In this document: piece after piece, positions 37,536-46,065 of the stretch | How positions within the stretch are numbered: position 1 is the first letter of the stretch | Layout of the letters: each line of letters starts with the position of its first letter | DNA from: Pseudoalteromonas luteoviolacea B = ATCC 29581 | GTDB lineage: Bacteria > Pseudomonadota > Gammaproteobacteria > Enterobacterales > Alteromonadaceae | Direction: 5' to 3' | DNA: 49,872 nucleotides | Assembly: GCA_000333235.1 (NCBI GenBank) | Contig: CAPN01000027.1 | Span: forward strand, 1-49,872 | The notes under the pieces: generated by a model | Told to the model about the DNA's origin: nothing | What the model saw: only the letters and a program-made list of their open reading frames with translations | The model's database searches: none | Position numbers and translations under genes: made by a program

Positions 37536-38900
37536 ATGAGTTCACAAGACACCATAGCAGCACAAGCAACCGCTCCGGGACGTGGAGGCGTAGGAATTAT
37601 TCGGGTATCGGGAAACAAAGCCAAACTCGTCGCAAAACACATTCTTGGTCGTTGTCCAAAAACCCGTTATGCCGAATATTTAGCATTTAACACCTTAGAC
37701 GGAGAGCAGCTTGATCAAGGGATCGCGCTATTCTTTCAAGGACCAAATTCGTTTACCGGCGAAGACGTATTAGAACTCCAAGGTCATGGTGGACCGGTCG
37801 TACTCGACATGCTATTGCGCGAAATTAGCCAGCTTGAGGGTGTACGTTTAGCTAAACCAGGCGAATTTTCTGAGCGAGCATTTCTAAATGATAAACTCGA
37901 TTTAACGCAAGCCGAGGCCATTTCCGATCTGATTAATGCCACCAGTGAACAAGCCGCCAAAAGTGCCCTACACTCCTTACAAGGCAGTTTCTCGAACCAT
38001 ATTCATACACTGGTAGAACAAGTTATCCATCTACGCATGTACGTTGAAGCAGCAATTGATTTTCCAGACGAAGAAATCGACTTTCTTTCCGATGGCAAAG
38101 TAGCAAACGACTTAAATGCTATCATCGAGCAACTAGCAACAGTGCGCCAACAGGCAAAACAAGGCAGCATTATGCGCGAAGGCATGAAAGTAGTGATCGC
38201 AGGGCGTCCAAATGCAGGAAAATCGAGCTTGCTCAATGCACTTGCAGGACGTGAAGCCGCTATCGTAACCGACATTGCAGGTACGACACGTGATGTGTTG
38301 CGAGAGCACATTCACATCGATGGCATGCCACTTCATATCATTGATACAGCTGGCCTTCGAGAGAGCCCTGATAAAGTGGAACAGATCGGTATAGAACGCG
38401 CATGGGATGAGATCCGAGCTGCCGATCACGTGTTGTTTATGGTCGATGGACTTGATACAAACGAAACCGATCCCACTAAAATCTGGCCAGATTTTATGGC
38501 AAAACTGCCTCGCGGCATGGCTGTTACTGTGGTTCGAAATAAGATTGATCTCAGCAATGAACAGGCTGGACTGTGCCAACAAGGAAACTACCCTGTACTT
38601 CGCTTAAGTGCCAAAGATCAATTAGGCATCGATTTATTGCGTGATCACCTTAAAGCATGTATCGGCTTCCAAGGTGCGACCGAAGGTGGCTTTATGGCAC
38701 GTCGTCGTCACTTAGATGCCTTAGAACGTGCCGCGGAACACCTAGAAATCGGCCGAGACCAACTTGAACTGCATATCGCAGGCGAAATTTTGGCAGAAGA
38801 GCTTCGCCTTACGCAACAGCATTTAAATGAAATCACAGGTGAGTTCACCTCGGACGATCTCTTAGGTAAGATCTTTAGCTCGTTTTGTATCGGTAAATAA
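37536..38900 (+). CDS. mnmE: tRNA uridine-5-carboxymethylaminomethyl modification GTPase
   Basis: MnmE (TrmE) with MnmG installs the cmnm5 group on wobble uridine 34 of certain tRNAs. The 454-residue protein has the tetrahydrofolate-binding N-domain ([11 protein letters not shown]), a helical domain, and an inserted G domain: [31 protein letters not shown] and NKIDL. It ends with FCIGK, the C-x-G-K motif with the functional cysteine. In many relatives mnmE is followed by mioC and mnmG near oriC; here an accessory cluster follows. Confidence 0.97.
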   Translation: MSSQDTIAAQATAPGRGGVGIIRVSGNKAKLVAKHILGRCPKTRYAEYLAFNTLDGEQLDQGIALFFQGPNSFTGEDVLELQGHGGPVVLDMLLREISQLEGVRLAKPGEFSERAFLNDKLDLTQAEAISDLINATSEQAAKSALHSLQGSFSNHIHTLVEQVIHLRMYVEAAIDFPDEEIDFLSDGKVANDLNAIIEQLATVRQQAKQGSIMREGMKVVIAGRPNAGKSSLLNALAGREAAIVTDIAGTTRDVLREHIHIDGMPLHIIDTAGLRESPDKVEQIGIERAWDEIRAADHVLFMVDGLDTNETDPTKIWPDFMAKLPRGMAVTVVRNKIDLSNEQAGLCQQGNYPVLRLSAKDQLGIDLLRDHLKACIGFQGATEGGFMARRRHLDALERAAEHLEIGRDQLELHIAGEILAEELRLTQQHLNEITGEFTSDDLLGKIFSSFCIGK

Positions 38901-38950
38901 CAAGGTCAATTCAAGGATGAACACACTTATTGATAACGGTGAGGCGCACA

Positions 38951-39445
38951 TTAATGTGCGTTTGCAACTAACAATTTTTTAAGTAAATTAGCGAGTTGCT
39001 GTTGTTCTTCGTATTCAAGCGGGGCTAATAAATCATTACCTTTAGCGACATGTTCAACAATAACCTCATCAATCACTTTTAGCCCCTGCTGAGTTAATGA
39101 AACAACCACTCCTCGACGATCATTTGGATCGGGGCTTCTCTTCACTAGGCTTTTCTCTTCTAATCTATCAATTCGATTCGTCATCGAGCCAGATGTTAAC
39201 ATCAGGGTTTGCAGTAATTGATTTGGGGTTAGCGCATAGGGCTGCCCAGAACGACGAAGTGTTGCTAATACATCGAATTCCCCACCATTTAAACCGAACT
39301 GCTTAAATACTCCCTGTAACGTCTTACTGAAAATTGCATCCGCTCTCACTAAGCGGCCCATTATTGCCATAGGCCATGGATCAAGTTCCGGTTTTTCCCG
39401 TTTCCATTGCGCCAGCACTCTATCAACTAAGTCCGTTTTTTCCAT
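38951..39445 (-). CDS. MarR-family regulator, PecS-like
   Basis: A 164-residue winged-helix repressor. The N-terminal helix VLAQWKREKPELDPWPMAIMG and the core GLNGGEFDVLATLRRSGQPYALTP, then GSMTNRIDRLEEKSLVKRSPDPNDRRGVVVSLT, resemble Dickeya PecS (QWRNERPDLD, FDILATLRRRGAPYAISP) as I remember it. PecS represses indigoidine genes and responds to urate and oxidants; the tryptophan in helix 1 and the DRR wing of that group are present. The gene is divergent from the indigoidine-type synthetase, so it is the likely regulator of the cluster. ATG 39445 has GGGGAAG upstream; a TTG at 39448 is less likely. Confidence 0.85.
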   Translation of the reverse strand: MEKTDLVDRVLAQWKREKPELDPWPMAIMGRLVRADAIFSKTLQGVFKQFGLNGGEFDVLATLRRSGQPYALTPNQLLQTLMLTSGSMTNRIDRLEEKSLVKRSPDPNDRRGVVVSLTQQGLKVIDEVIVEHVAKGNDLLAPLEYEEQQQLANLLKKLLVANAH

Positions 39446-39460
39446 CAATACTTCCCCTTA

Positions 39461-39470
39461 TTCAGCTGAA
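39461..39470. promoter_or_regulatory. TTCAGCTGAA palindrome upstream of the pecS-like gene
   Basis: A perfect 10-bp palindrome 15 bp upstream of the regulator's start codon, overlapping its leader. It is short enough to arise by chance, but the position would suit autorepression. Confidence 0.3.
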
Positions 39471-39540
39471 AACGCCACAGTAACGCAAATTAAACTTCAA
39501 CACAAGACTCATTAAAACAAGTAACTTCACATAAAGATAG

Positions 39541-39568
39541 TTGACATTAAGAAAAAATATATTATCTT
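39541..39568 (+). promoter_or_regulatory. Sigma70 promoter of the indigoidine-type synthetase gene
   Basis: A perfect -35 TTGACA (39541-39546), a 16-bp spacer and TATCTT (39563-39568), 97 bp before the start codon. The same core (TTGACA, 16 bp, TATCTT) occurs before the efflux genes at 44749. Downstream, an 8-bp inverted repeat AACTAAAT (39587-39594) / ATTTAGTT (39615-39622) could be an operator. Confidence 0.6.
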
Positions 39569-39665
39569 CTATACGACCAAAACATTAACTAAATATATAC
39601 ATTTTTTTAATTAGATTTAGTTCAAATTTTGGCCTTATTTACAGATTGAATTACAAGGATTGATT

Positions 39666-42600
39666 ATGAACTCGCACATTACCAAACTACGATGTAGTAC
39701 CAAAACCAATAACGGAGAGTCTCTAACGTTACCAACCAATCTCGTGGCAATGTTACAACACCAAATCGAAAACCAAGGTGAAAATTCAGCGGTTATTTCT
39801 AAAGAAAAGCACTTAACTTATCGCCAATTAGGTGACAAGGCAGCCAGCATTGCAGCGTTGCTGCATCAACTTAGTGCGCAGGCAAATGAATATATAGGTC
39901 TTTACATTGAACCATCTGCCGATCTGATTTGCGCAGTATGGGGCTGTTTATATGCGGGTTGTGGATATTTACCACTTTCACCTGAATATCCCGCTAAGCG
40001 CATTGACTACATGCTCAAAGATGGGAAAGCCCGTATCGTAATTACTCAACAACACTTAAAAGCGCAACTTGAAGACATGGTGGATAAGTCTGTATTTGTT
40101 CTCACAACTGACGAAATCAGCAGTATTGTTCACTTCCAAGCCGAGATTAAGCCCAGTGACTTAGCATACATGATTTACACATCTGGTAGTACAGGCGACC
40201 CTAAAGGCGTCATGATCGAGCACCGAAGTATTGCGGCGCAAATGCAATGGCTGACCCAATTTGGTTTTACGACCAAAGACCGAATCTTGCAGAAAACACC
40301 GTTTAGTTTCGATGCTGCACAGTGGGAGTTGCTTGCTAACGCAATTGGCATGACAGTCGTAACAAGTGAATCGGGAATGTATCGAAACCCTGCAGCAATC
40401 GTAGACAGCATAATTGACAATAAAGTGTCGGTGTTACAATGTGTTCCAACACTACTCCAAGCTCTGCTGGACTCTCCTGGAATTCAGCTATGTGATTCAT
40501 TAACAATGCTGTTTAGTGGTGGTGAGATCCTCACAAAACAGCTTGCTACGCAATGTTTAACTGAATTACAAGGACGCCGCCTAATAAATCTATACGGTCC
40601 AACCGAATGCACGATCAATGCGTCGAGTTACGAAGTTACCTTGGAGAATTTGCCTAACTCGCCTGACGCTATAGCAATTGGTAAAGCCGCTGCGGATACA
40701 GCTTTTTATATCTTAGATGAACAGCTACAGCCTGTTGCAAAAGGTGAAAGTGGCGAATTGTTTATTAGCGGTGTGCAAGTTGCGCGTGGTTACTACAATC
40801 GTGAAACGAGCACGACACAGAAGTTTATCGCAAATTGTTTTAGTACAAAACTACACCATGAACGACTATATCGAACCGGCGACTTAGTTCGTGAAGATAA
40901 TGATGGCGAAGTTCATTTTCTCTCTCGCACCGATAATCAGATTAAGTTACGTGGCTATCGTGTAGAGTTGGATGAAATCCGCTTAGCTATTGAAAAGCAC
41001 AACTGGGTTAAGAATGCAGCCGTCGTGGTTAAAAATGATGATCGTACAGGTTTTCAAAATCTGATTGCTTGCGTTGAGTTTAATGCTCGTGAAGCGGCAT
41101 TTATGGATCAAGGTAGTCATGGGGAACATCATCAGTCGAAAAAAAACAAACTTCAAGTTAAAGCACAGTTGTCAAGCGCAGGCTTGCGAACACTGACCAC
41201 ACCATTACGCAGTCAAGCAATTGCGCTGCCAAATGCCACTCCAAGTAAAGGTCAACTAGAAACCGTATTTGCGCGCAAGACTTATCGCTATTTTGAAGGT
41301 GGTGAAGTTCAACTGGATGAGTTACTTAAACTGTTTAACCAACAGCCAGAATTGCATGGCAAGCGTGACATTGCAACGCTCAGTTTTGGCGAATTTGGAC
41401 AGATCATGCGTTATTTTGGACAGTTTAAAAGCCCAGAAAGATTACTTCCAAAATATGGTTACGCTTCACCTGGAGCTCTATATGCGACACAGCTTTATGT
41501 CGAATTACAGCAGTTGTTTGATTTAGAAGCTGGGATTTATTACTACAACCCACACGATCATCAGTTGCACTTAATACAAGCTTTGCCTGAAACAGGGCAG
41601 CCGGCTCTATCACTGCATTTCTTAGGTAAGCCATCAGCTATTGAACCCGTTTACAAAAACAATATTCTCGAAGTGCTTGAGATGGAAACTGGGCATATGC
41701 TAGGGCTGTTTGACCAAATTCTTGGTCAGTATGGCTTGTCTGTGCGCGATGGCTATTTTAATCACCAGCTCAATGAGGTTTTAGCGGTTGAACAAGATGA
41801 TTGTTATTTAGGTAGTTTTACTGTTGCTGAAAGTAAAGCTGAGCCGCTAGCGCAAGTTGAAGCAATCTTGCAAGTACAAGGTATGAACGAGTTAGCGGAT
41901 GGCACATACACTTTTGATGGCCAACAATTCGTAGCGCTTAGCTTAGATGTGATAGAGAAAAAACATGTTATTGCAATTAATCAGCAAGTGTATGACAGAG
42001 CTTCATTTGGTATCGCATTACTCAATCACAGCACGGAAACGTGGCGCCATTATATTGATCTAGGTCGAAAATTGCAGCGCTTGCAAATGAACGCTTGGAA
42101 TTTAGGTCTGATGTCTTCCGGTTATAGCTCAAAGTCAGGACATGATCTGCCCTCTGCTTTACGTATGGGAGAAATTTTAGCGCAGATTGGAAAACCAATG
42201 CGACCATTCTATTTCTGTGTGGGTGGTAAAATATCGCATGAACAACGTACCTCAGAAGGAATGAACGAAGACGCAATCCATATGCGTGGTCCGTTGGAAA
42301 TATTGAAAGATGAGCTGGAAATGTCGCTCCCAAGCTTTATGGTACCAAATCAAATCGTGGTTTTTGAAAAACTCCCACAAACCGCCAATGGTAAAATCGA
42401 TTACATTGCGATTAAGGCATCAGATAAACTCGAAACAGCAGCAAATCACGCTCCATTTGTAATTGCCCGGACACCATTAGAAGAGAAATTATCAGCGCTA
42501 TGGCGCGCTACTCTTAAGTGGGACAAAGTTTCAGTCAAAGATAACTTTTTTGAAAGTGGTGGTAACTCTTTAACCGCAGTGACACTTATCAACACCATTA

Positions 42601-43529
42601 ACAAAGAGTTAAACCTCTCCATCCCTATGCAAGTTCTCTTTGAGGCTCCGAATATAGAAGAGTTAGCTCACTATATTAAGCACACAGACAACGATAGAGG
42701 TAATCGTCTTATTGCGCTTAATCGGAGTCAGGCAAGTGATCGTGTGTTTTGTTGGCCTGGACTAGGTGGTTATCCAATGAGCTTAAAACCATTAGCAGAG
42801 AAACTTACCCCACATGCTCAGTTTATAGGGGTTCAAGCGCACGGTATTAATACCAATGAAGTGCCTTATGAAACCATCTCTGCAATGGCTCAATCAGATA
42901 TTAGACTTTTGAAAAAACATCAGCCGCATGGACCATACCAACTATGGGGTTATTCTTTTGGGGCACGAGTCGCTTTTGAAGTCGCCTACCAACTTGAACA
43001 GCAAGGTGATGAAGTAGAAACCTTAGTGCTGCTAGCACCAGGTTCACCGCTACTCAAGAATGGGCAATCCAGAGCAAATGAACCTAGTTTTGATTCTAGC
43101 GCCTTTGTTTCCATTTTGTTTTCCGTGTTCTTTCAGCGAATTGACGGCCCTATTCTAGAGCGCTGTTTAGCAACTGTTAATAACAAAGCCGACTTTATTG
43201 ATTTCGTATGTAAAAACCACCGAACTCTCAATAGGGATATGGTAAAGCAAATAATAGAAATTGTAGAACAAACATATGAGTTCAAATATACCTTCCACGA
43301 GTTAATGGAGCGTAAAGTGCATGCACCCACAATTATCTTTAAAGCAAAGGGAGATGATTATTCATTCTTGGAAAATGTGTCCGGATTATCAGAGCGGGAA
43401 ATTGAAACAGTCCACTTAACTGAAGATCATTATGAAATCTTAAAAACGGACGGCGTGCACTCGCTTTACCAACGTTATTTGCAGTTTCAATGTCCTTTAA
43501 CTTCAGACTTGCTGGCGCGCGCGAGTTAA
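39666..43529 (+). CDS. Indigoidine-type blue-pigment synthetase (single-module NRPS, A-Ox-T-TE)
   Basis: A 1287-residue single-module synthetase matching IndC/BpsA in size and domain order. The adenylation domain has A3 at residues 170-181 (TSGSTGDPKG), A4 FDAAQW, A5 NLYGPTE, A7 YRTGDLV and A8 LRGYRVELDEI; an FMN oxidase (nitroreductase-like) is inserted from about 500 to 850; A10 (NGKIDY, K910) follows. Reading the pocket by eye gives DAWQFGLIN plus that lysine, which fits the glutamine code of indigoidine synthetases as I recall it. The carrier domain has S968 in GGNSL, and the thioesterase has S1097 in GYSFG and H1255. Expected product: L-Gln is cyclised and oxidised, and two units join into indigoidine. 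ATG 39666 follows AAGGA. It needs a phosphopantetheinyl transferase encoded elsewhere. Confidence 0.92.
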   Translation: MNSHITKLRCSTKTNNGESLTLPTNLVAMLQHQIENQGENSAVISKEKHLTYRQLGDKAASIAALLHQLSAQANEYIGLYIEPSADLICAVWGCLYAGCGYLPLSPEYPAKRIDYMLKDGKARIVITQQHLKAQLEDMVDKSVFVLTTDEISSIVHFQAEIKPSDLAYMIYTSGSTGDPKGVMIEHRSIAAQMQWLTQFGFTTKDRILQKTPFSFDAAQWELLANAIGMTVVTSESGMYRNPAAIVDSIIDNKVSVLQCVPTLLQALLDSPGIQLCDSLTMLFSGGEILTKQLATQCLTELQGRRLINLYGPTECTINASSYEVTLENLPNSPDAIAIGKAAADTAFYILDEQLQPVAKGESGELFISGVQVARGYYNRETSTTQKFIANCFSTKLHHERLYRTGDLVREDNDGEVHFLSRTDNQIKLRGYRVELDEIRLAIEKHNWVKNAAVVVKNDDRTGFQNLIACVEFNAREAAFMDQGSHGEHHQSKKNKLQVKAQLSSAGLRTLTTPLRSQAIALPNATPSKGQLETVFARKTYRYFEGGEVQLDELLKLFNQQPELHGKRDIATLSFGEFGQIMRYFGQFKSPERLLPKYGYASPGALYATQLYVELQQLFDLEAGIYYYNPHDHQLHLIQALPETGQPALSLHFLGKPSAIEPVYKNNILEVLEMETGHMLGLFDQILGQYGLSVRDGYFNHQLNEVLAVEQDDCYLGSFTVAESKAEPLAQVEAILQVQGMNELADGTYTFDGQQFVALSLDVIEKKHVIAINQQVYDRASFGIALLNHSTETWRHYIDLGRKLQRLQMNAWNLGLMSSGYSSKSGHDLPSALRMGEILAQIGKPMRPFYFCVGGKISHEQRTSEGMNEDAIHMRGPLEILKDELEMSLPSFMVPNQIVVFEKLPQTANGKIDYIAIKASDKLETAANHAPFVIARTPLEEKLSALWRATLKWDKVSVKDNFFESGGNSLTAVTLINTINKELNLSIPMQVLFEAPNIEELAHYIKHTDNDRGNRLIALNRSQASDRVFCWPGLGGYPMSLKPLAEKLTPHAQFIGVQAHGINTNEVPYETISAMAQSDIRLLKKHQPHGPYQLWGYSFGARVAFEVAYQLEQQGDEVETLVLLAPGSPLLKNGQSRANEPSFDSSAFVSILFSVFFQRIDGPILERCLATVNNKADFIDFVCKNHRTLNRDMVKQIIEIVEQTYEFKYTFHELMERKVHAPTIIFKAKGDDYSFLENVSGLSEREIETVHLTEDHYEILKTDGVHSLYQRYLQFQCPLTSDLLARAS

Positions 43530-43542
43530 ACAGGAGCCTACG

Positions 43543-43767
43543 ATGCCACACGTAAACCTTCATTACTTTGAATGCTATCTTAACGATCATCAAAAAGCGC
43601 GATTAGTTACGGAGATTACAACAACCATTACTAAAATATTCGGGTGCTCTGATGAAGTGCTCTCAATTTCATTATGCCCAGAACAACCTGAACAATGGCA
43701 ACAAAAAATTGTTGAACCTTATTTCCTCAACGCGTCGGACAAACTAGTCAAGTTTGCGAACTATTAA
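43543..43767 (+). CDS. 4-oxalocrotonate-tautomerase family protein (PptA/YdcE-like)
   Basis: A 74-residue protein starting MPHVNLHYFECYLNDHQKARLVTEITTTI. After Met removal the N-terminal proline would be the catalytic base, as in all 4-OT tautomerases, and the sequence resembles E. coli PptA/YdcE (MPHIDIKCFPREL). GGAG lies seven bases before the ATG, 13 bp after the synthetase stop, so it is co-expressed. Indigoidine clusters I know carry indA and indB but not this gene. A role in keto-enol isomerisation of a pigment precursor is inference. Confidence 0.8.
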   Translation: MPHVNLHYFECYLNDHQKARLVTEITTTITKIFGCSDEVLSISLCPEQPEQWQQKIVEPYFLNASDKLVKFANY

Positions 43768-43777
43768 AGGATTGAAA

Positions 43778-44752
43778 ATGAATATGTTAGAGAAATATTT
43801 AGTGATAAACCCAGAAGTACAACGAGCATTAGAAAATGGTCAAGCGGTTGTTGCACTTGAGTCAAATGTAATCACGCATGGGTTAGATTACCCAGACAAC
43901 AAACTTACTGCTCTCGCTGTTGAAGCGGCGGTGCGAGAATCAGGAGCCGTGCCAGCCACGATAGGTATTATCGCTGGAAAAATTGTCGTCGGTATGACCA
44001 TAGATGAAATCGAACAATTCGCCACAAACGCAGCAATTCCTAAGATCAGTAGCCGGGATCTCCCTATTATCTTGGCGCAAAAAAAACATGGTGCTACCAC
44101 TGTTGCGTCCTCTTTAATTGCCGCAGAGTTAGCTGGAATTGCTTTTTTCTCTTCTGCTGGTATTGGTGGTGTTCATCGCGGCGCACAACAAACTATGGAT
44201 ATCTCTTCTGATTTAATCCAGTTCACACGCTCTAAAGTCGCCGTTGTGTGCGCAGGAGCTAAAAACATCTTAGATTTAGGCCTGACGCTGGAGTTTTTAG
44301 AAACCCACAATGTGCCTGTAATCGCCTACCAATTTGATGATTTTCCGGCTTTCTATTGTCGAACAAGTGGCTTAAAAGCACCGCAGCGATTAGACGATTC
44401 TGATGTTTTAGCTGAAGTGATCAATCTTCAATGGCAGTTAGACCCAAAACGTTCCGTTCTGATCTGCACACCAACCAAAGAAGAAGATGCTATCGACAGT
44501 CAAGAAGTGAGTGCAGCGATAGCCGAAGCGAATGCAACTGCATTAGCACAAGGTGTAAGTGGTAATTCAGTAACTAAGTTCATAATGAAAGCCATCGATA
44601 ACGTTACATTAGGACGCTCTGCAGCTGCAAATCAGGCGGTACTCATTAATACCGCAAGAACTGCAGGTTGGCTAGCGGTGGCACACGCTAGCCATAACAC
44701 CATTAAATACGAGAATGAACAACGTGAACATATTTCACATGTACAACATTGA
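43778..44752 (+). CDS. indA: Pseudouridine-5'-phosphate glycosidase, IndA/PsuG family
   Basis: A 324-residue protein of the PsuG/IndA family, which reversibly cleaves pseudouridine 5'-phosphate to uracil and ribose 5-phosphate. Family blocks are ALESNVITHGLDYPDN with the catalytic Glu, KKHGATTVASSLIAAELAGI with a conserved Lys, GGVHRGAQQTMDISSDL with the metal-binding Asp, and VCAGAKNILDLGLTLEFLE with the Schiff-base Lys. indA is a standard partner of indigoidine synthetases, although its need for pigment is debated. AAAGG overlapping the tautomerase stop sets the start at ATG 43778. No IndB-type phosphatase gene is present. Confidence 0.92.
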   Translation: MNMLEKYLVINPEVQRALENGQAVVALESNVITHGLDYPDNKLTALAVEAAVRESGAVPATIGIIAGKIVVGMTIDEIEQFATNAAIPKISSRDLPIILAQKKHGATTVASSLIAAELAGIAFFSSAGIGGVHRGAQQTMDISSDLIQFTRSKVAVVCAGAKNILDLGLTLEFLETHNVPVIAYQFDDFPAFYCRTSGLKAPQRLDDSDVLAEVINLQWQLDPKRSVLICTPTKEEDAIDSQEVSAAIAEANATALAQGVSGNSVTKFIMKAIDNVTLGRSAAANQAVLINTARTAGWLAVAHASHNTIKYENEQREHISHVQH

Positions 44753-44776
44753 CATATTTTTTTGCTAAAGTATCTT
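44749..44776 (+). promoter_or_regulatory. Promoter of the efflux operon, matching the synthetase promoter
   Basis: TTGACA (44749-44754) overlaps the indA stop codon, with a 16-bp spacer and TATCTT (44771-44776). Box sequences and spacing equal those before the synthetase gene. The -10 lies within the left arm of an inverted repeat, so a bound repressor would block it. It suggests that the pump can be transcribed separately from the biosynthetic genes. Confidence 0.55.
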
Positions 44777-44793
44777 TATATAGAGATACTTTA
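44766..44793. promoter_or_regulatory. Inverted repeat over the efflux promoter -10 (operator candidate)
   Basis: Perfect 10-bp arms TAAAGTATCT (44766-44775) and AGATACTTTA (44784-44793) around an 8-bp centre. The size and symmetry suit a dimeric repressor such as a MarR or TetR family protein. As RNA it could also form a hairpin, but no T-run follows. Confidence 0.55.
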
Positions 44794-44838
44794 TATAAAT
44801 ACACATTCACCGTCATTTACACCCAAATAATAAACATA

Positions 44839-44906
44839 ACTTGCAGAAAACCAGACTGCAAGTCAGTGAAACCAAGGATGGTTGCCACTGTGATGACTTC
44901 AAGTGG
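44839..44906 (+). other. Structured leader upstream of the efflux genes
   Basis: Three possible hairpins in the 5' leader: ACTTGCAG/CTGCAAGT (44839-44863, perfect 8 bp); CAGTG/CACTG plus AACC/GGTT (44864-44890); and CCACT/AGTGG (44885-44906), which shares bases with the second so the two cannot form together. An 18-codon frame starts at the ATG at 44878 but has poorly spaced AAGG. It may be an attenuator-like leader; this is a visual folding only. Confidence 0.35.
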
Positions 44907-44952
44907 TAAGGGTATAAATCACAAACAACGATAGTTTAAAAAGGAATTCATA

Positions 44953-46065
44953 ATGAGATATCTGCCTTGGACGTTAGCAGTCGTAATCGTCTCCGCTTTA
45001 GCGGCAGCTGGTATAGTACTGAAAAGCCATATAGTTGAAGCTAGAAATGGACAATATGGTGAGCAAACCGCATTAGTTGATGCGTTTCAAGCAGAGCGTA
45101 GTTTGCATCAGTCCTATTTAGAAGTCAGTGGCGTAGTGACTGCGACACAATCAATCGCTTTGGTTAACGAGTTAGCTGGAAAAATAAGTAAAATTGCGAT
45201 GTATTCTGGTGAAGTTGTTAACCAGGGTGATGTCTTACTGGAGATTAACCATGCAGAAGAATTGGCTCAGCTAAAAGCAGCACAAGCTAATCTGAACCAA
45301 CAAAAAAATCGAGTGCAACGCTTTTTACAGCTCCATGCCAGTCAAAAATTAAGTGCCCAGCAGCTTGAAGAAGCACAAGCCCAACAGGTGCAATTTGCAA
45401 CGCAAGTTGAGCTGTTGCAAGTACAGATAAACAAGAAAATCTTGCGCGCTCCTTTTACCGGCCAAGTTGGAATCCATAATTTACAGATAGGACAGTTCTT
45501 GCCTGCAAATACCGACATTACTCAATTGATAGGAGTGGCAAACGAAGTTTGGATTGATTTCGCGTTACCTCAATCGTATTCAGTACTCGATAAAGCAACG
45601 AAAGTTGAAGTGCACAATATTGGCACATCACAACGGGTTTTAACGGGTGAAATAGTCAGTGTAGCCGCTGAAGTAACAAAGCAAACGCGTCAGCTTAGCT
45701 ATCGTGCTGAAGTAAAAAATCCCAATCTAGCGATTAATCAACTCGTCAAAGTGCGCGTGCCTGTAGGCGCTGCAAAGCCTGTTTTTTCAGTATCGCACTT
45801 AGCCGTGATCAAAGACCCTTTAGGTGACTTTGTCTATGGACTTGAGGCAGATGAACATAATACGCTTCGGGCGGTTCGTCTACCAGTGACATTAGGTGAG
45901 CGTATTGGTGATAAAGTACTTGTACTGTCTGGTATCTCAGAGGGAATGCTAATCGCTGGAAGCGGTGCATTTAAGTTACGTCAAGGTTTGAAAACAATTG
46001 TCAGTGACCGTGAAGCTGTCACTGTAGCAAGTCAAGTTCAGACCACAGGTGAGCAAGCACTATGA
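44953..46065 (+). CDS. RND efflux periplasmic adaptor (membrane fusion protein)
   Basis: A 370-residue adaptor of the HlyD/AcrA type. It has an N-terminal membrane anchor (LPWTLAVVIVSALAAAGIVL), a biotinyl-lipoyl half (GKISKIAMYSGEVVNQGDVLLEIN), a helical hairpin of about 60 residues rich in Gln and Ala, the second lipoyl half (ILRAPFTGQVGIHNLQIGQFL) and the beta-barrel and membrane-proximal domains. No lipobox is seen. It bridges the inner-membrane pump to an outer-membrane channel. AAGGA precedes the ATG, and the stop overlaps the permease start (ATGA), so the two are coupled. Confidence 0.92.
   Translation: MRYLPWTLAVVIVSALAAAGIVLKSHIVEARNGQYGEQTALVDAFQAERSLHQSYLEVSGVVTATQSIALVNELAGKISKIAMYSGEVVNQGDVLLEINHAEELAQLKAAQANLNQQKNRVQRFLQLHASQKLSAQQLEEAQAQQVQFATQVELLQVQINKKILRAPFTGQVGIHNLQIGQFLPANTDITQLIGVANEVWIDFALPQSYSVLDKATKVEVHNIGTSQRVLTGEIVSVAAEVTKQTRQLSYRAEVKNPNLAINQLVKVRVPVGAAKPVFSVSHLAVIKDPLGDFVYGLEADEHNTLRAVRLPVTLGERIGDKVLVLSGISEGMLIAGSGAFKLRQGLKTIVSDREAVTVASQVQTTGEQAL

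Noticed and set aside
38945..38960. CGCACATTAATGTGCG palindrome as terminator for mnmE
   Set aside because: It overlaps the 3' end of the pecS-like gene and lacks a clear T-run, so a terminator role is unproven.
44749..44934. 61-codon frame starting with TTG after indA
   Set aside because: It starts on the promoter -35 box, has no ribosome-binding site, and overlaps an inverted repeat and hairpins that explain the region better.
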